Below, piece by piece: positions 10,342 to 17,954 of a DNA stretch of 37,302 nt; the first letter of the stretch is position 1; the number at the start of each line of letters is the position of its first letter. The notes beneath the pieces were generated by a model. The model was not told the DNA's origin. It worked only from the letters and a program-made list of their open reading frames with translations, and did no database searches. Source of the DNA: Streptomyces roseus (GTDB lineage: Bacteria; Actinomycetota; Actinomycetes; Streptomycetales; Streptomycetaceae); assembly GCF_001044425.1 (NCBI RefSeq), contig NZ_LFML01000074.1, positions 64,663 to 101,964 of the forward strand, given 5' to 3'. The position numbers and the translations under genes were made by a program.

Positions 10342-12083
10342 TGCCCTTCCTTCTTCCTCTCCTCTTCGTACTTCTGGCGGTTGCGGTTGTGCTCCTCGTT
10401 CGTCACGGCGAAGAGCGTCTCGTTCTCGTTCACCGACACGAAGTAGTACCAGGGACCGGTGGCCGGGTTGATCGCCGACTTGAGCGCGTCGGGGCCCGGG
10501 CTGCCGATCGGTCCGGGCGGCAGGCCCTTGATCTTGTACGTGTTGTACGGGTCGTCGAGCTTGCGGAGGTCGTTGACGGAACCGACGTCCAGGGTGCTCT
10601 GGCCCCGCATGTAGTTGACCGTGGAGTCGAAGTCGAGCAGACCGTAGGTCTCCGTGTTGCCGGGCTTGAGCCGGTTGTAGACGACCCGGGAGATCTTGTC
10701 GAAGTCGTGCTGGTACTTGCCCTCGGCCTGGACGAGGCTCGCGACGGTGATGAGCTGGAGCGGGCTGGACAGGCCCAGCTTGGAGGCCTGGCCCTTGACG
10801 TCCGCGCTCGCGTAGGCCTCGTTGGACTTGGCCACCATCTGCTTGAGCATCGACTGGGGGGTCGCGTCCTTGCTGAGGTCGTAGCGGGCCGGGTAGAGGA
10901 AGCCCTCCAGCGGGTCCTTGAGGTCCTTGTTGGCGGCCCAGTCGGGCAGACCGAGGTTCTTCGCCTCCTTCGTGGCGACGTCCTTGGTCGTGCCCTCCTT
11001 GAGCTTGAGGCGCTCGTCGATGGCCTTGTAGACCTGGCTGGTCTTCCAGCCGGGGATCACGTCCAGCGCGTTGACGCCGGCCCCGCCCACCATGAGGTCG
11101 ACGGCCGCCTTGCCCGACATGTGCTGCTTCATCGTGTAGGAGCCGGCCTGGATGGCCCCGCCCTTGGGGTTGGCCTTGGCGGCGGCGACGAAGGCGTCGG
11201 CGCTCTTGACGACGCCGTGCGCCTTCAGGATGCGGCCCATCTCCCCCATGCCGGTGCCCTTGGGGATGTCGATGGTGACGGAGCCCTCGCCCTCGCCGGC
11301 GTAGTCCTCGCCGGTGCTGAACTTGGACTTGATGTAGTCCAGGCCGTAGTAGCCGCCACCGCCGAGCACGCCGATGATCACGACGGCGGCGATCAGGCAG
11401 GCGGCGCCGTTGCGGCCCCCCGGCTTCTTGTCCTTGGAGCGGCCGCGGCGTCCGCCGCCGCCCGGGGTCTCGGAGTCGCCCTCCTCGGCCGGCGGGGCCG
11501 CTGCCTCCTCGTCGGAGAGCTCCGGCTCGGGCTCGGGCTCCGTGACCAGGTGGCGCCGGCCCGGGGGCTGCGGCGGCGGGTAGGCCTCGGGCGTGCCGTA
11601 GAGGTCGGGGGCCTCGCCGGGGTAGCCGCCGACGGGCTGCTGGGCGTACGGGTCCGCGCCGAGGTACGGGTCGGCCTGCGGGACGGCCGCGTACTGGGCC
11701 GGGGCCTGCGCCTGCGTCTGGCCGGTGTCCCAGCCCTGGCCGTCGTACGCCTGCTGCGGCTGCTGCTGGTAGAGCTGCTGCTGGGCCTGGTGGGGCTGCT
11801 GCGGGGCATAGCCCTGCTGCTGGCCCGGGTACTGGCCCTGCTGCGCGTACTGCTGCTGGTACTGGGGATCCTGCTGGTACTGCGGGTCCTGGTACTGCGG
11901 CGGGTGCTGCGGGTACTGGCCGTCCTGCGGGTACTGCGGCTCCTGCGGGTACTGCTGCTGGGGGCCACCGGCGTAGGGCATCTGAGCCTGCTGGGCCTCA
12001 TGCCCGGTCCACCCCTGGTCCCCGTACAAGGGGTCCTCCGGGTGCCACGGTTCGGGGCCACGGCCCCGGCCATACTCAGTCAT
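10338..12083 (-). CDS. mltG: endolytic transglycosylase MltG/YceG with Q/P/Y-rich cytoplasmic tail
   Basis: An inner-membrane lytic transglycosylase that cuts nascent glycan strands outside the membrane. 581 residues. Residues 30-150 are dominated by Gln, Pro and Tyr in repeats such as PQYQ and QQYPQ, 181-224 are acidic then basic, a single membrane helix covers 227-247, a LysM-like region spans about 268-335, and the YceG catalytic domain spans about 340-570. The conserved Glu is Glu454 in SLVQAEGKYQ, followed by YNRL, the FDSTVNY segment and LPPGPIGSPG. E. coli MltG lacks the long disordered tail. The ATG at 12083 is preferred to an in-frame ATG 17 codons upstream that gives only a non-homologous extension. 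It overlaps aroE and follows ruvX by 128 bases. Confidence 0.93.
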   Translation of the reverse strand: MTEYGRGRGPEPWHPEDPLYGDQGWTGHEAQQAQMPYAGGPQQQYPQEPQYPQDGQYPQHPPQYQDPQYQQDPQYQQQYAQQGQYPGQQQGYAPQQPHQAQQQLYQQQPQQAYDGQGWDTGQTQAQAPAQYAAVPQADPYLGADPYAQQPVGGYPGEAPDLYGTPEAYPPPQPPGRRHLVTEPEPEPELSDEEAAAPPAEEGDSETPGGGGRRGRSKDKKPGGRNGAACLIAAVVIIGVLGGGGYYGLDYIKSKFSTGEDYAGEGEGSVTIDIPKGTGMGEMGRILKAHGVVKSADAFVAAAKANPKGGAIQAGSYTMKQHMSGKAAVDLMVGGAGVNALDVIPGWKTSQVYKAIDERLKLKEGTTKDVATKEAKNLGLPDWAANKDLKDPLEGFLYPARYDLSKDATPQSMLKQMVAKSNEAYASADVKGQASKLGLSSPLQLITVASLVQAEGKYQHDFDKISRVVYNRLKPGNTETYGLLDFDSTVNYMRGQSTLDVGSVNDLRKLDDPYNTYKIKGLPPGPIGSPGPDALKSAINPATGPWYYFVSVNENETLFAVTNEEHNRNRQKYEEERKKEGQ

Positions 12084-12211
12084 CGGTCCCCTAGAGCCGC
12101 GAGACGGAGGCAACGGCCCTGTCCGCCGCGGCACCCGGTTCCGCCTCTGAAGTGGTGGGCGACGACTTGTTCGAATGCCGCCGCATCGCGCGGAACGTTA
12201 CCGTATCGCGA

Positions 12212-12682
12212 TCAGACAACCACTTCGACGCACTCACCGGGCGGATTACCTGATACCCGTTCGGTCTCAAGAGCGTTCTGAAGGATCACCACCGCGGCCG
12301 CCTGGTCGATCACCGAACGCCCTTTCTTGGCGTTCCTTCCCGAGGCCCGAAGACCCTGGGCGGCGGTGACCGTGGTCATCCGCTCGTCCACCAGACGGAC
12401 CGTCACCGGCTTGATGCCCTTGGCGAGTTCCATGGCGAAAGCCCGCACCTTGGCCGCAGCCGGCCCCTCCCGCCCGCTGAGCGAGCGGGGGAGGCCGACC
12501 ACGACCTCGAGGGGTTCGTACTCCTCGACGAGCTGCCGCAGCCGCCGGTGGGCGAAGGGGATGTCCCGGCCCGGAACGGTTTCCACCGGTGTGGCGAGGA
12601 CCCCGTCGGGGTCGCACGAGGCGACCCCGATCCGGGCGTCCCCGACGTCGATGGCGAGACGGCGGCCACGGCGCAGCGTCAT
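12212..12682 (-). CDS. ruvX: RuvX/YqgF RNase H-fold nuclease
   Basis: YqgF-family nuclease, linked in bacteria to pre-16S rRNA 5'-end maturation and formerly called a putative Holliday junction resolvase. 156 residues, usual size. The RNase H-fold acidic sites are Asp12 in LAIDVGDARIGVA, the VVVGLPRSLSG segment, the Glu of VDERMTT and the Asp of VIDQAAAVVIL. The ATG at 12682 comes 2 bases after the alaS stop, so the pair is translationally coupled, an arrangement also seen in other bacteria. Confidence 0.94.
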   Translation of the reverse strand: MTLRRGRRLAIDVGDARIGVASCDPDGVLATPVETVPGRDIPFAHRRLRQLVEEYEPLEVVVGLPRSLSGREGPAAAKVRAFAMELAKGIKPVTVRLVDERMTTVTAAQGLRASGRNAKKGRSVIDQAAAVVILQNALETERVSGNPPGECVEVVV

Positions 12683-12684
12683 GG

Positions 12685-15354
12685 TCAGGCCGTCTCGGCG
12701 ACGAGGCGCTCGACCGCGGCGATGGCGTCCGGGACGGCGGCCGGGTTCTGGCCACCGCCCTGGGCCACGTCCGGCTTGCCGCCACCGCCGCCACCGAGGG
12801 TCTTGGCGGCGGTACGGACCAGGTCACCGGCCTTGAGACCGCGCTCGCGGGCGGCCTCGTTGGTGGCGATGACGGTCAGCGGGCGGTCGTTCGCCGTGGT
12901 GAACAGGGCCACGACGGCCGGGCGGTCGCCCGGGATGCGGCCGCGGACGTCCAGGACCAGCTTGCGCAGGTCGTCGGCGCCGGTGCCGTCCGGGACGGTG
13001 CCGACGACGAGGGCCACGCCGCGGATGTCCTGGGCGTTCTCGGCGAGACCGGCGGCGGCCTGGAGGACCTTCTCCGCGCGGAACTTCTCGATCTCCTTCT
13101 CGGCGTCCTTCAGCTTGCCGAGCATGGAGGCGATCTTCTCCGGCAGCTCCTCCGGACGGCCCTTGACCAGCTCCTGGAGCTGGGCGACGACCGTGTGCTC
13201 CTTGGCGAGGAAGTTGTACGCGTCCACGCCGACGAGGGCCTCGACGCGGCGCACGCCGGAACCGATGGAGGACTCGCCGAGCAGCTTGACCAGTCCCAGC
13301 TGGGCGGTGTTGCCGACGTGCGTACCGCCGCACAGCTCCTTGGAGAAGTCGCCGATGGTCACGACGCGCACGCGCTCGCCGTACTTCTCGCCGAACTCGG
13401 CGATGGCGCCCTGCTTCTTCGCCTCGTCGATGCTCATGATCTCGGCGGTGACGTCGAGCTCGCGCGAGAGCACGTCGTTGATCTTCTGCTCGACGTCGGT
13501 CAGGACGGTGCCGGGGACGGCGTTCGGCGAGCCGAAGTCGAAGCGGAAGCGGCCGGGGCTGTTCTCGGACCCGGCCTGGGCGGCCGTCGGGCCGAGGGCG
13601 TCGCGCAGCGCCTGGTGGGTCAGGTGCGTGGCCGAGTGGGCGCGGGCGATGGCCCGGCGGCGGCCCACGTCGATGGCGGCGTACGCGGAGGCGCCCACCG
13701 TCACCTCGCCGACCTGGACGGAGCCCTTGTGGACGGAGACGCCCGGGACGGGCTGCTGCACGTCGCGCACGACGATGACGGCGCCCGAGTCGAGCTTGAT
13801 CCGGCCCTGGTCGGCGAGCTGGCCGCCGCCCTCGGCGTAGAAGGGCGTGCGGTCGAGGACGACCTCGACGTCGTCGCCCTCGGAGGCGGCCGGCGCGGAG
13901 ACGCCGTTGACCAGCAGGCCGACGATGGTGGACTCGCCCTGGTTGGTGGCGTAGCCGGTGAACTCGGTGGCGCCGGCGCTGTCGGCGATCTCTCGGTACG
14001 AGGCGACGTCGGCGTGGCCGGTCTTCTTGGCCTTGGCGTCGGCCTTGGCCTTGTCCCGCTGCTCCTGCATCAGGCGGCGGAAGCCGGGCTCGTCCACGGA
14101 GAGGCCCTGTTCGGCGGCGATCTCCAGGGTGAGGTCGATCGGGAAGCCCCAGGTGTCGTGGAGCAGGAACGCCTTGTCGCCGGCGAGCACCGTGCCGCCG
14201 GCGGCCTTGGTCTCGGTCACGGCGGAGTCGAGGACGTTGGAGCCGGCGTTCAGGGTCTTGAGGAAGCGGGCCTCCTCGGCGAGCGCGACGGTCTCGATGC
14301 GCTTGCGATCGGTGACCAGCTCCGGGTACTGCTGCCCCATCGTGTCGATCACGACGTCGACGAGGTCCTGCACGACCGGGCCGGTGGCGCCCATGAGGCG
14401 CATGTTGCGGATGGCGCGGCGCATGATGCGGCGCAGCACGTAGCCGCGGCCCTCGTTGCCCGGGGTCACGCCGTCGCCGATGAGCATGACGGAGGTGCGC
14501 ATGTGGTCGGCGACGACGCGCATCGAGACGTCGGTGCCGTGGGCGGCGCCGTACTGCACGCCCGTCAGCTCGGTGGCCTTGTCCATGACCACGCGCAGGG
14601 TGTCGGTCTCGTACATGTTCTGCACGCCCTGCAGGATCATCGCGAGGCGTTCGAGGCCGAGCCCGGTGTCGATGTTCTTCGACGGCAGGTCGCCGAGGAT
14701 CGGGAAGTCTTCCTTCCCGTCGCCGGCGCCGCGCTCGTACTGCATGAAGACCAGGTTCCAGATCTCCACGTAGCGCTCGTCGTTGACGGCCGGGCCGCCC
14801 TCGACGCCGAACTCGGGGCCGCGGTCGTAGTTGATCTCCGAGCACGGGCCGCAGGGGCCGGGAACGCCCATGGACCAGAAGTTGTCCTTCTTGCCCAGGC
14901 GCTGGATGCGCTCGGCGGGCACGCCGATCACGTCGCGCCAGATCGTCTCGGCCTCGTCGTCGTCGAGGTAGACGGTGATCCAGAGCTTCTCCGGCTCCAG
15001 GCCGTAGCCGCCGTCCGCCACGGAGCTGGTGAGCAGCTCCCAGGCGTACTTGATGGCGCCTTCCTTGAAGTAGTCGCCGAAGGAGAAGTTGCCGCACATC
15101 TGGAAGAACGTGCCGTGGCGGGTGGTCTTGCCGACCTCTTCGATGTCCGGCGTACGGACGCACTTCTGCACGCTGGTGGCCCGGGGGGCCGGCGGCTTGG
15201 TCTCGCCGAGGAAGTACGGCTTGAACGGGACCATGCCCGCGTTGACCAGCAGCAGAGTCGGGTCGTCCGCGATGAGCGACGCCGAAGGGACAACGGCGTG
15301 ACCGCGCTCCTCGAAGAAGCTCAGCCAGCGGCGGCGGATTTCAGCCGACTCCAT
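12685..15354 (-). CDS. alaS: alanyl-tRNA synthetase
   Basis: Charges tRNA-Ala and clears mischarged Ser and Gly. 889 residues, full length. The class II catalytic domain (1-240) includes RHGTFFQMCGNFSFGDYFK (about 80-97), GPCGPCSEI and DTGLGLERL. The tRNA-recognition helices follow to about 460. The editing domain has HSATH (His573, His577) and CGGTH (Cys675, His679). The C-terminal coiled-coil and glycine-rich C-Ala domain ends near GGGGGGKPDVAQGGG. The ATG start at 15354 overlaps the stop of the preceding small gene (ATGA). ruvX follows after 2 bases. Confidence 0.98.
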   Translation of the reverse strand: MESAEIRRRWLSFFEERGHAVVPSASLIADDPTLLLVNAGMVPFKPYFLGETKPPAPRATSVQKCVRTPDIEEVGKTTRHGTFFQMCGNFSFGDYFKEGAIKYAWELLTSSVADGGYGLEPEKLWITVYLDDDEAETIWRDVIGVPAERIQRLGKKDNFWSMGVPGPCGPCSEINYDRGPEFGVEGGPAVNDERYVEIWNLVFMQYERGAGDGKEDFPILGDLPSKNIDTGLGLERLAMILQGVQNMYETDTLRVVMDKATELTGVQYGAAHGTDVSMRVVADHMRTSVMLIGDGVTPGNEGRGYVLRRIMRRAIRNMRLMGATGPVVQDLVDVVIDTMGQQYPELVTDRKRIETVALAEEARFLKTLNAGSNVLDSAVTETKAAGGTVLAGDKAFLLHDTWGFPIDLTLEIAAEQGLSVDEPGFRRLMQEQRDKAKADAKAKKTGHADVASYREIADSAGATEFTGYATNQGESTIVGLLVNGVSAPAASEGDDVEVVLDRTPFYAEGGGQLADQGRIKLDSGAVIVVRDVQQPVPGVSVHKGSVQVGEVTVGASAYAAIDVGRRRAIARAHSATHLTHQALRDALGPTAAQAGSENSPGRFRFDFGSPNAVPGTVLTDVEQKINDVLSRELDVTAEIMSIDEAKKQGAIAEFGEKYGERVRVVTIGDFSKELCGGTHVGNTAQLGLVKLLGESSIGSGVRRVEALVGVDAYNFLAKEHTVVAQLQELVKGRPEELPEKIASMLGKLKDAEKEIEKFRAEKVLQAAAGLAENAQDIRGVALVVGTVPDGTGADDLRKLVLDVRGRIPGDRPAVVALFTTANDRPLTVIATNEAARERGLKAGDLVRTAAKTLGGGGGGKPDVAQGGGQNPAAVPDAIAAVERLVAETA

Positions 15355-15695
15355 CAGTGGTCCTCATTCCGGTTGTACGTGACGTTCAGGGGGGTGGTCT
15401 TGTCGTGCTGGATGGCCCGCAGCCGCCGCGGCCCGGGGAGGGCGGTGACGTTGTCGGGCCGGTCGGGGTCCTGGTGGAGCCCCAGTGCATCGTTCAGCTC
15501 GTCCTCGCGCTGGGACATTCCCGCCTTGACGTCGAGGGCGAAGTCCTTGAGGCGGTGGCCCGCCTCCACGGCCTTGTCGGCGGCCTGGGCGGCGAGGCTC
15601 TCCGGTGTCAGCTTCTTGAGCTGGCGGTTGACCTTGGTGGTGGCCCACACGCCGGCGGCTGCGCCGGCGGTGAACCAGAAGGCTCGGCGGAACAT
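15354..15695 (-). CDS. small membrane-anchored protein (DUF6167-like)
   Basis: 113 residues. The N-terminus MFRRAFWFTAGAAAGVWATTKVNRQLKKL has one short hydrophobic helix (5-20) followed by a charged, probably helical segment (22-75) and a polar tail. The function is unknown. I recognise the pattern as the DUF6167 family, kept upstream of alaS in streptomycetes. The ATG at 15695 comes 8 bases after the preceding stop, and its own stop overlaps the alaS start, which indicates co-expression with both neighbours. The family name is from memory. Confidence 0.75.
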   Translation of the reverse strand: MFRRAFWFTAGAAAGVWATTKVNRQLKKLTPESLAAQAADKAVEAGHRLKDFALDVKAGMSQREDELNDALGLHQDPDRPDNVTALPGPRRLRAIQHDKTTPLNVTYNRNEDH

Positions 15696-15703
15696 CGGAG
15701 GTT

Positions 15704-16135
15704 TCAGCCCTTCTGCTTCCGGCGCCGGGCCGCCGGCACCGTACGGCCAACGATCACAGTACGTCGGGACGTCTTCTGCGGCGCGGCTTCCGTGGATTTG
15801 CCCAGTGCCTTGCGGACGCCGTACCCGAAGGCCGCGACCTTGACCAGCGGCCCGCCGAAGGTGGAGGCCACGGTGGAGGACAGCGCGGAGGCGTTCGAGG
15901 TGACTTCCTGGACGTCGCTGGCGATGGCGTCGACCCGGTCGAGCTGGGTGCGCGCGGAGCGGACGGTGGTGGAGGCTTCCGCCAGCAGCGGGACGGCCTG
16001 CTCGGTCACGTCCGCCACCAGCTTGGTGGTCGCCTTGAGCACCTGGGCCAGCCTCACCAGCACCACGGCGAGGAAGGAGACCAGGATGGCCCAGAAGACG
16101 GCCACGAGGATCCCGGCCACCTCTCCACCGGACAC
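15704..16135 (-). CDS. DUF948 membrane protein
   Basis: 143 residues. A single N-terminal transmembrane helix (VAGILVAVFWAILVSFLAVVLVRL) precedes a heptad-like helical region of about 60 residues, then GGPLVKVAAFGYGVRKAL and a basic tail. This is the layout of DUF948 proteins, with the N-terminus outside or in the membrane and a cytoplasmic coiled coil. The function is unknown. The start is GTG at 16135, and no strong Shine-Dalgarno is visible. It is the first gene of the DUF948-DUF6167-alaS-ruvX run; the 179 bases between it and rpsD hold the rpsD terminator and probably its promoter. Confidence 0.8.
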   Translation of the reverse strand: MSGGEVAGILVAVFWAILVSFLAVVLVRLAQVLKATTKLVADVTEQAVPLLAEASTTVRSARTQLDRVDAIASDVQEVTSNASALSSTVASTFGGPLVKVAAFGYGVRKALGKSTEAAPQKTSRRTVIVGRTVPAARRRKQKG

Positions 16136-16250
16136 GTTGCACCGCTCTCTGCAGGTCTCTGCGCGTTGATCACCGGACAGGTCTTCCTCCGACCCTATCG
16201 CGCCGGAGATCCGGCGCCGTACCGGAATTCCGGGTCCGGGGGAAACAGGA

Positions 16251-16285
16251 AGCCCGCCGGCTCCCCCAGGGGGAACCGGCGGGCT
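16251..16285 (-). terminator. rpsD terminator
   Basis: AGCCCGCCGG (16251-16260) pairs with CCGGCGGGCT (16276-16285), with further pairing inside between TCCCC and GGGGA. Read on the minus strand, the stem is followed by TTCCTGTTTCCCC, one of the few T-rich tails in this window. It starts 30 bases past the rpsD stop. Confidence 0.75.
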
Positions 16286-16314
16286 GACCAGCCTGTGAGG
16301 CTACGGCCGCTGGA

Positions 16315-16926
16315 TCAGCGGGCGTAGTACTCGACGACGAGCTGCTCGTCGCAGATGACCGGGATTTCCTTGCGGTTCGGGTCGCGGTCCAGGCGGAAGG
16401 CCAGGGCCTTCAGGTTGACCTGCAGGTAGCGCGGGGTCTCGCCCTCGCCTGCGTAGCCACCCTCACGGGCAACCTGGAACGGAACCTTCTCGCGGCTGCG
16501 CTCGCGCACGGTGATGACGTCGTCCGGGCGGACACGGAACGACGGCTTGTCGACCTTGGCACCGTTGACCTCGATGTGGCCGTGAACGACCATCTGGCGG
16601 GCCTGGTAGATCGTGCGGGCGATGCCCGAACGCAGGACCAGGGCGTCGAGGCGACGCTCGAGCTCGACGACCAGCGCCTCGCCCGTCTTGCCTTCGGCCT
16701 TCTTGGCGCGGTCGTACGCGCGGGCCATCTGACGCTCAGAGATGTCGTACTGAGCGCGCAGACGCTGCTTCTCGAGCAGACGGACCTTGTAGTCCGAGTT
16801 CTGCTTGCGGCCACGGCCGTGCTCGCCCGGCGGGTAGGGGCGGGCCTCGAAGTACTTGACGGCCTTCGGGGTCAGCGCAATGCCGAGGGCACGCGACTTC
16901 TTGACCTTGGGTCGCTTCTGGTTCAC
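16315..16926 (-). CDS. rpsD: 30S ribosomal protein S4, zinc-free type
   Basis: Primary 16S rRNA-binding protein and early assembly factor of the 30S subunit. 203 residues. The N-terminus (KKSRALGIALTPKAVKYFEARPYPPGEHGRGR) lacks the CxxC zinc knuckle of C+ S4 proteins, so this is the C- type. The S4 RNA-binding domain spans about 92-155 (LERRLDALVLRSGIARTIYQAR, HGHIEVNG), and the C-terminus is VICDEQLVVEYYAR. The start is GTG at 16926 with GGAGGT (minus strand, 16936-16941) 9 bases upstream. The gene is separate from the rpoA operon. The iron-box-like element at 16949-16967 lies only 8 bases beyond its Shine-Dalgarno, so its promoter must overlap that site or reach into the divergent gene. Confidence 0.97.
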   Translation of the reverse strand: MNQKRPKVKKSRALGIALTPKAVKYFEARPYPPGEHGRGRKQNSDYKVRLLEKQRLRAQYDISERQMARAYDRAKKAEGKTGEALVVELERRLDALVLRSGIARTIYQARQMVVHGHIEVNGAKVDKPSFRVRPDDVITVRERSREKVPFQVAREGGYAGEGETPRYLQVNLKALAFRLDRDPNRKEIPVICDEQLVVEYYAR

Positions 16927-16948
16927 GGGGAACCTACCTCCATGTAAG

Positions 16949-16967
16949 TTAGGTGAGGCTTACCTTA
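16949..16967. promoter_or_regulatory. iron-box-like palindrome (DmdR/IdeR type)
   Basis: TTAGGTGAGGCTTACCTTA agrees with the actinobacterial iron-box consensus TTAGGTTAGGCTAACCTAA, as I recall it, at 16 of 19 positions, and its half-sites match at 7 of 9. It lies between the divergent rpsD and DUF2470 genes. A plausible plus-strand promoter is TTCACG (16922-16927), 17 bases, TAAGTT (16945-16950), which the box would overlap at the -10 and start point. Repression by an iron-loaded DtxR-family protein is inferred. Confidence 0.6.
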
Positions 16968-16981
16968 TCGAGGAGGACGTA

Positions 16982-17872
16982 ATGTCTCGACCACATGGGA
17001 TCCCCCTGCCCAGTGCGCAGCGCAGTCCGGATTCAGACGAAACAGAATCCGCTTGCGCCGACGATAAGCAAGGTCAGCCGCGTCCCAGGGAAGGCGTTCG
17101 GCAGCTCACCGGAGCCGAACGCGTACGAACCCTCGTAGAGTCCAACGCCTCAGTATCCCTCATGCTGCCGGGTGCTTTCGACCAGGTGCGGTCGCCTGAC
17201 CAGGCAGAGCTCGGGGCAGGGATGCCGGCCACGCGGACCGTCACCCCGGACGGGGACGTGATTCTCCTGGTGCCAGGGGAATCCGCGGCTGCCAGAGCGG
17301 CCGCTCACGCCCAGGACGACGACCTCACGGCCGTGATCGAGATCACGGATGTGGCGCCGGTGTCCGTGCCCCATCGTATCCGAGGCCGCGCATGGCTCGC
17401 CGGGTGGCTGACCCAGGTGCGCGGGGACGACCGCGCGGCCTGCGCGGCGCTGCTGGCGGAGCGCCGGCCGGTGGGCGAGCTGCTCGGGCTGCACGGCCGT
17501 CCCTCCCACGTGATGCTGCGCCTGGAGGTCGGCGAGATCTCGGTGGACGACCTGTGGGGCGCCGAGCACGTGGACCCCCAGGAGCTGGCCGCGGCGGAGC
17601 CGGACCCGGTGGTGGACCACGAGACGGAGCTCCTCCAGCACCTGGCCGCCGCGCACCGCGACCGCGTCGCGGACCTGTGCGCGCTGCTGGGCCCGCGGGA
17701 GAGCGCCGCCGCGACCGCGGTCCCGCTGGCCCTGGACCGCCTGGGCCTGCGGGTCCGCTTCACGGACGGGGACTCCTCCTTCGACGCCCGCTTCGACTTC
17801 CCGGCTCCGGTCCGCGACGTCTGCGAGCTGCGCCGGGCGATGCACGCGCTGTTCGCGGCGGCGGGCGTCTGA
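16982..17872 (+). CDS. DUF2470 (HugZ/PNPOx-related) protein
   Basis: 296 residues. Residues about 45-200 resemble a flavin-type split barrel (AERVRTLVESNASVSLMLPG, then GDVILLVPGES and HRIRGRAWLAGWL). Residues about 214-292 form a DUF2470 domain (ETELLQHLAAAHRDRVADL, ALDRLGLRVRF, RFDFPAPVRDVCELRRAMHALF). Relatives with this pairing bind heme or take part in heme-iron use, so a role in iron supply fits the iron-box-like site upstream. The ATG at 16982 has AGGAGG 5 bases upstream. The first 60 codons have clearly lower third-position GC than the rest, perhaps because divergent control sequence is embedded there. A later start is possible but lacks such a ribosome site. Confidence 0.75.
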   Translation: MSRPHGIPLPSAQRSPDSDETESACADDKQGQPRPREGVRQLTGAERVRTLVESNASVSLMLPGAFDQVRSPDQAELGAGMPATRTVTPDGDVILLVPGESAAARAAAHAQDDDLTAVIEITDVAPVSVPHRIRGRAWLAGWLTQVRGDDRAACAALLAERRPVGELLGLHGRPSHVMLRLEVGEISVDDLWGAEHVDPQELAAAEPDPVVDHETELLQHLAAAHRDRVADLCALLGPRESAAATAVPLALDRLGLRVRFTDGDSSFDARFDFPAPVRDVCELRRAMHALFAAAGV

Positions 17873-17876
17873 GGCC

Positions 17877-17938
17877 GGGCCCTTCGGGGCCCTTCGGATC
17901 AGCGGCGGCCCCGGGGCGGCCGGCCCGCGCGGGGCCTC
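17877..17938 (+). terminator. hairpins between convergent DUF2470 and rarA genes
   Basis: GGGCCC (17877-17882), a TTCG tetraloop and GGGCCC (17887-17892) form a stable stem just past the DUF2470 stop. GAGGCC at 17871-17876, spanning that stop, can also pair with GGCCTC at 17933-17938 to close a larger structure. Placed between converging genes, it could serve both strands. No T-tract is present. Confidence 0.5.
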
Positions 17939-17954
17939 ATCCGCCGGACGTGCC

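Noticed and set aside
11600..12000. Repetitive CTGCTG and GGGTACTGC tracts considered as a non-coding satellite.
   Set aside because: They translate in frame as the Q/P/Y-rich tail of MltG, upstream of an intact membrane helix and catalytic domain.
16315..16926. S4 considered as a zinc-starvation duplicate because it lacks the CxxC knuckle.
   Set aside because: It sits in the conserved chromosomal position of the primary rpsD as I recall it, and the zinc-free form is normal there; no Zur-like box was recognised by eye.
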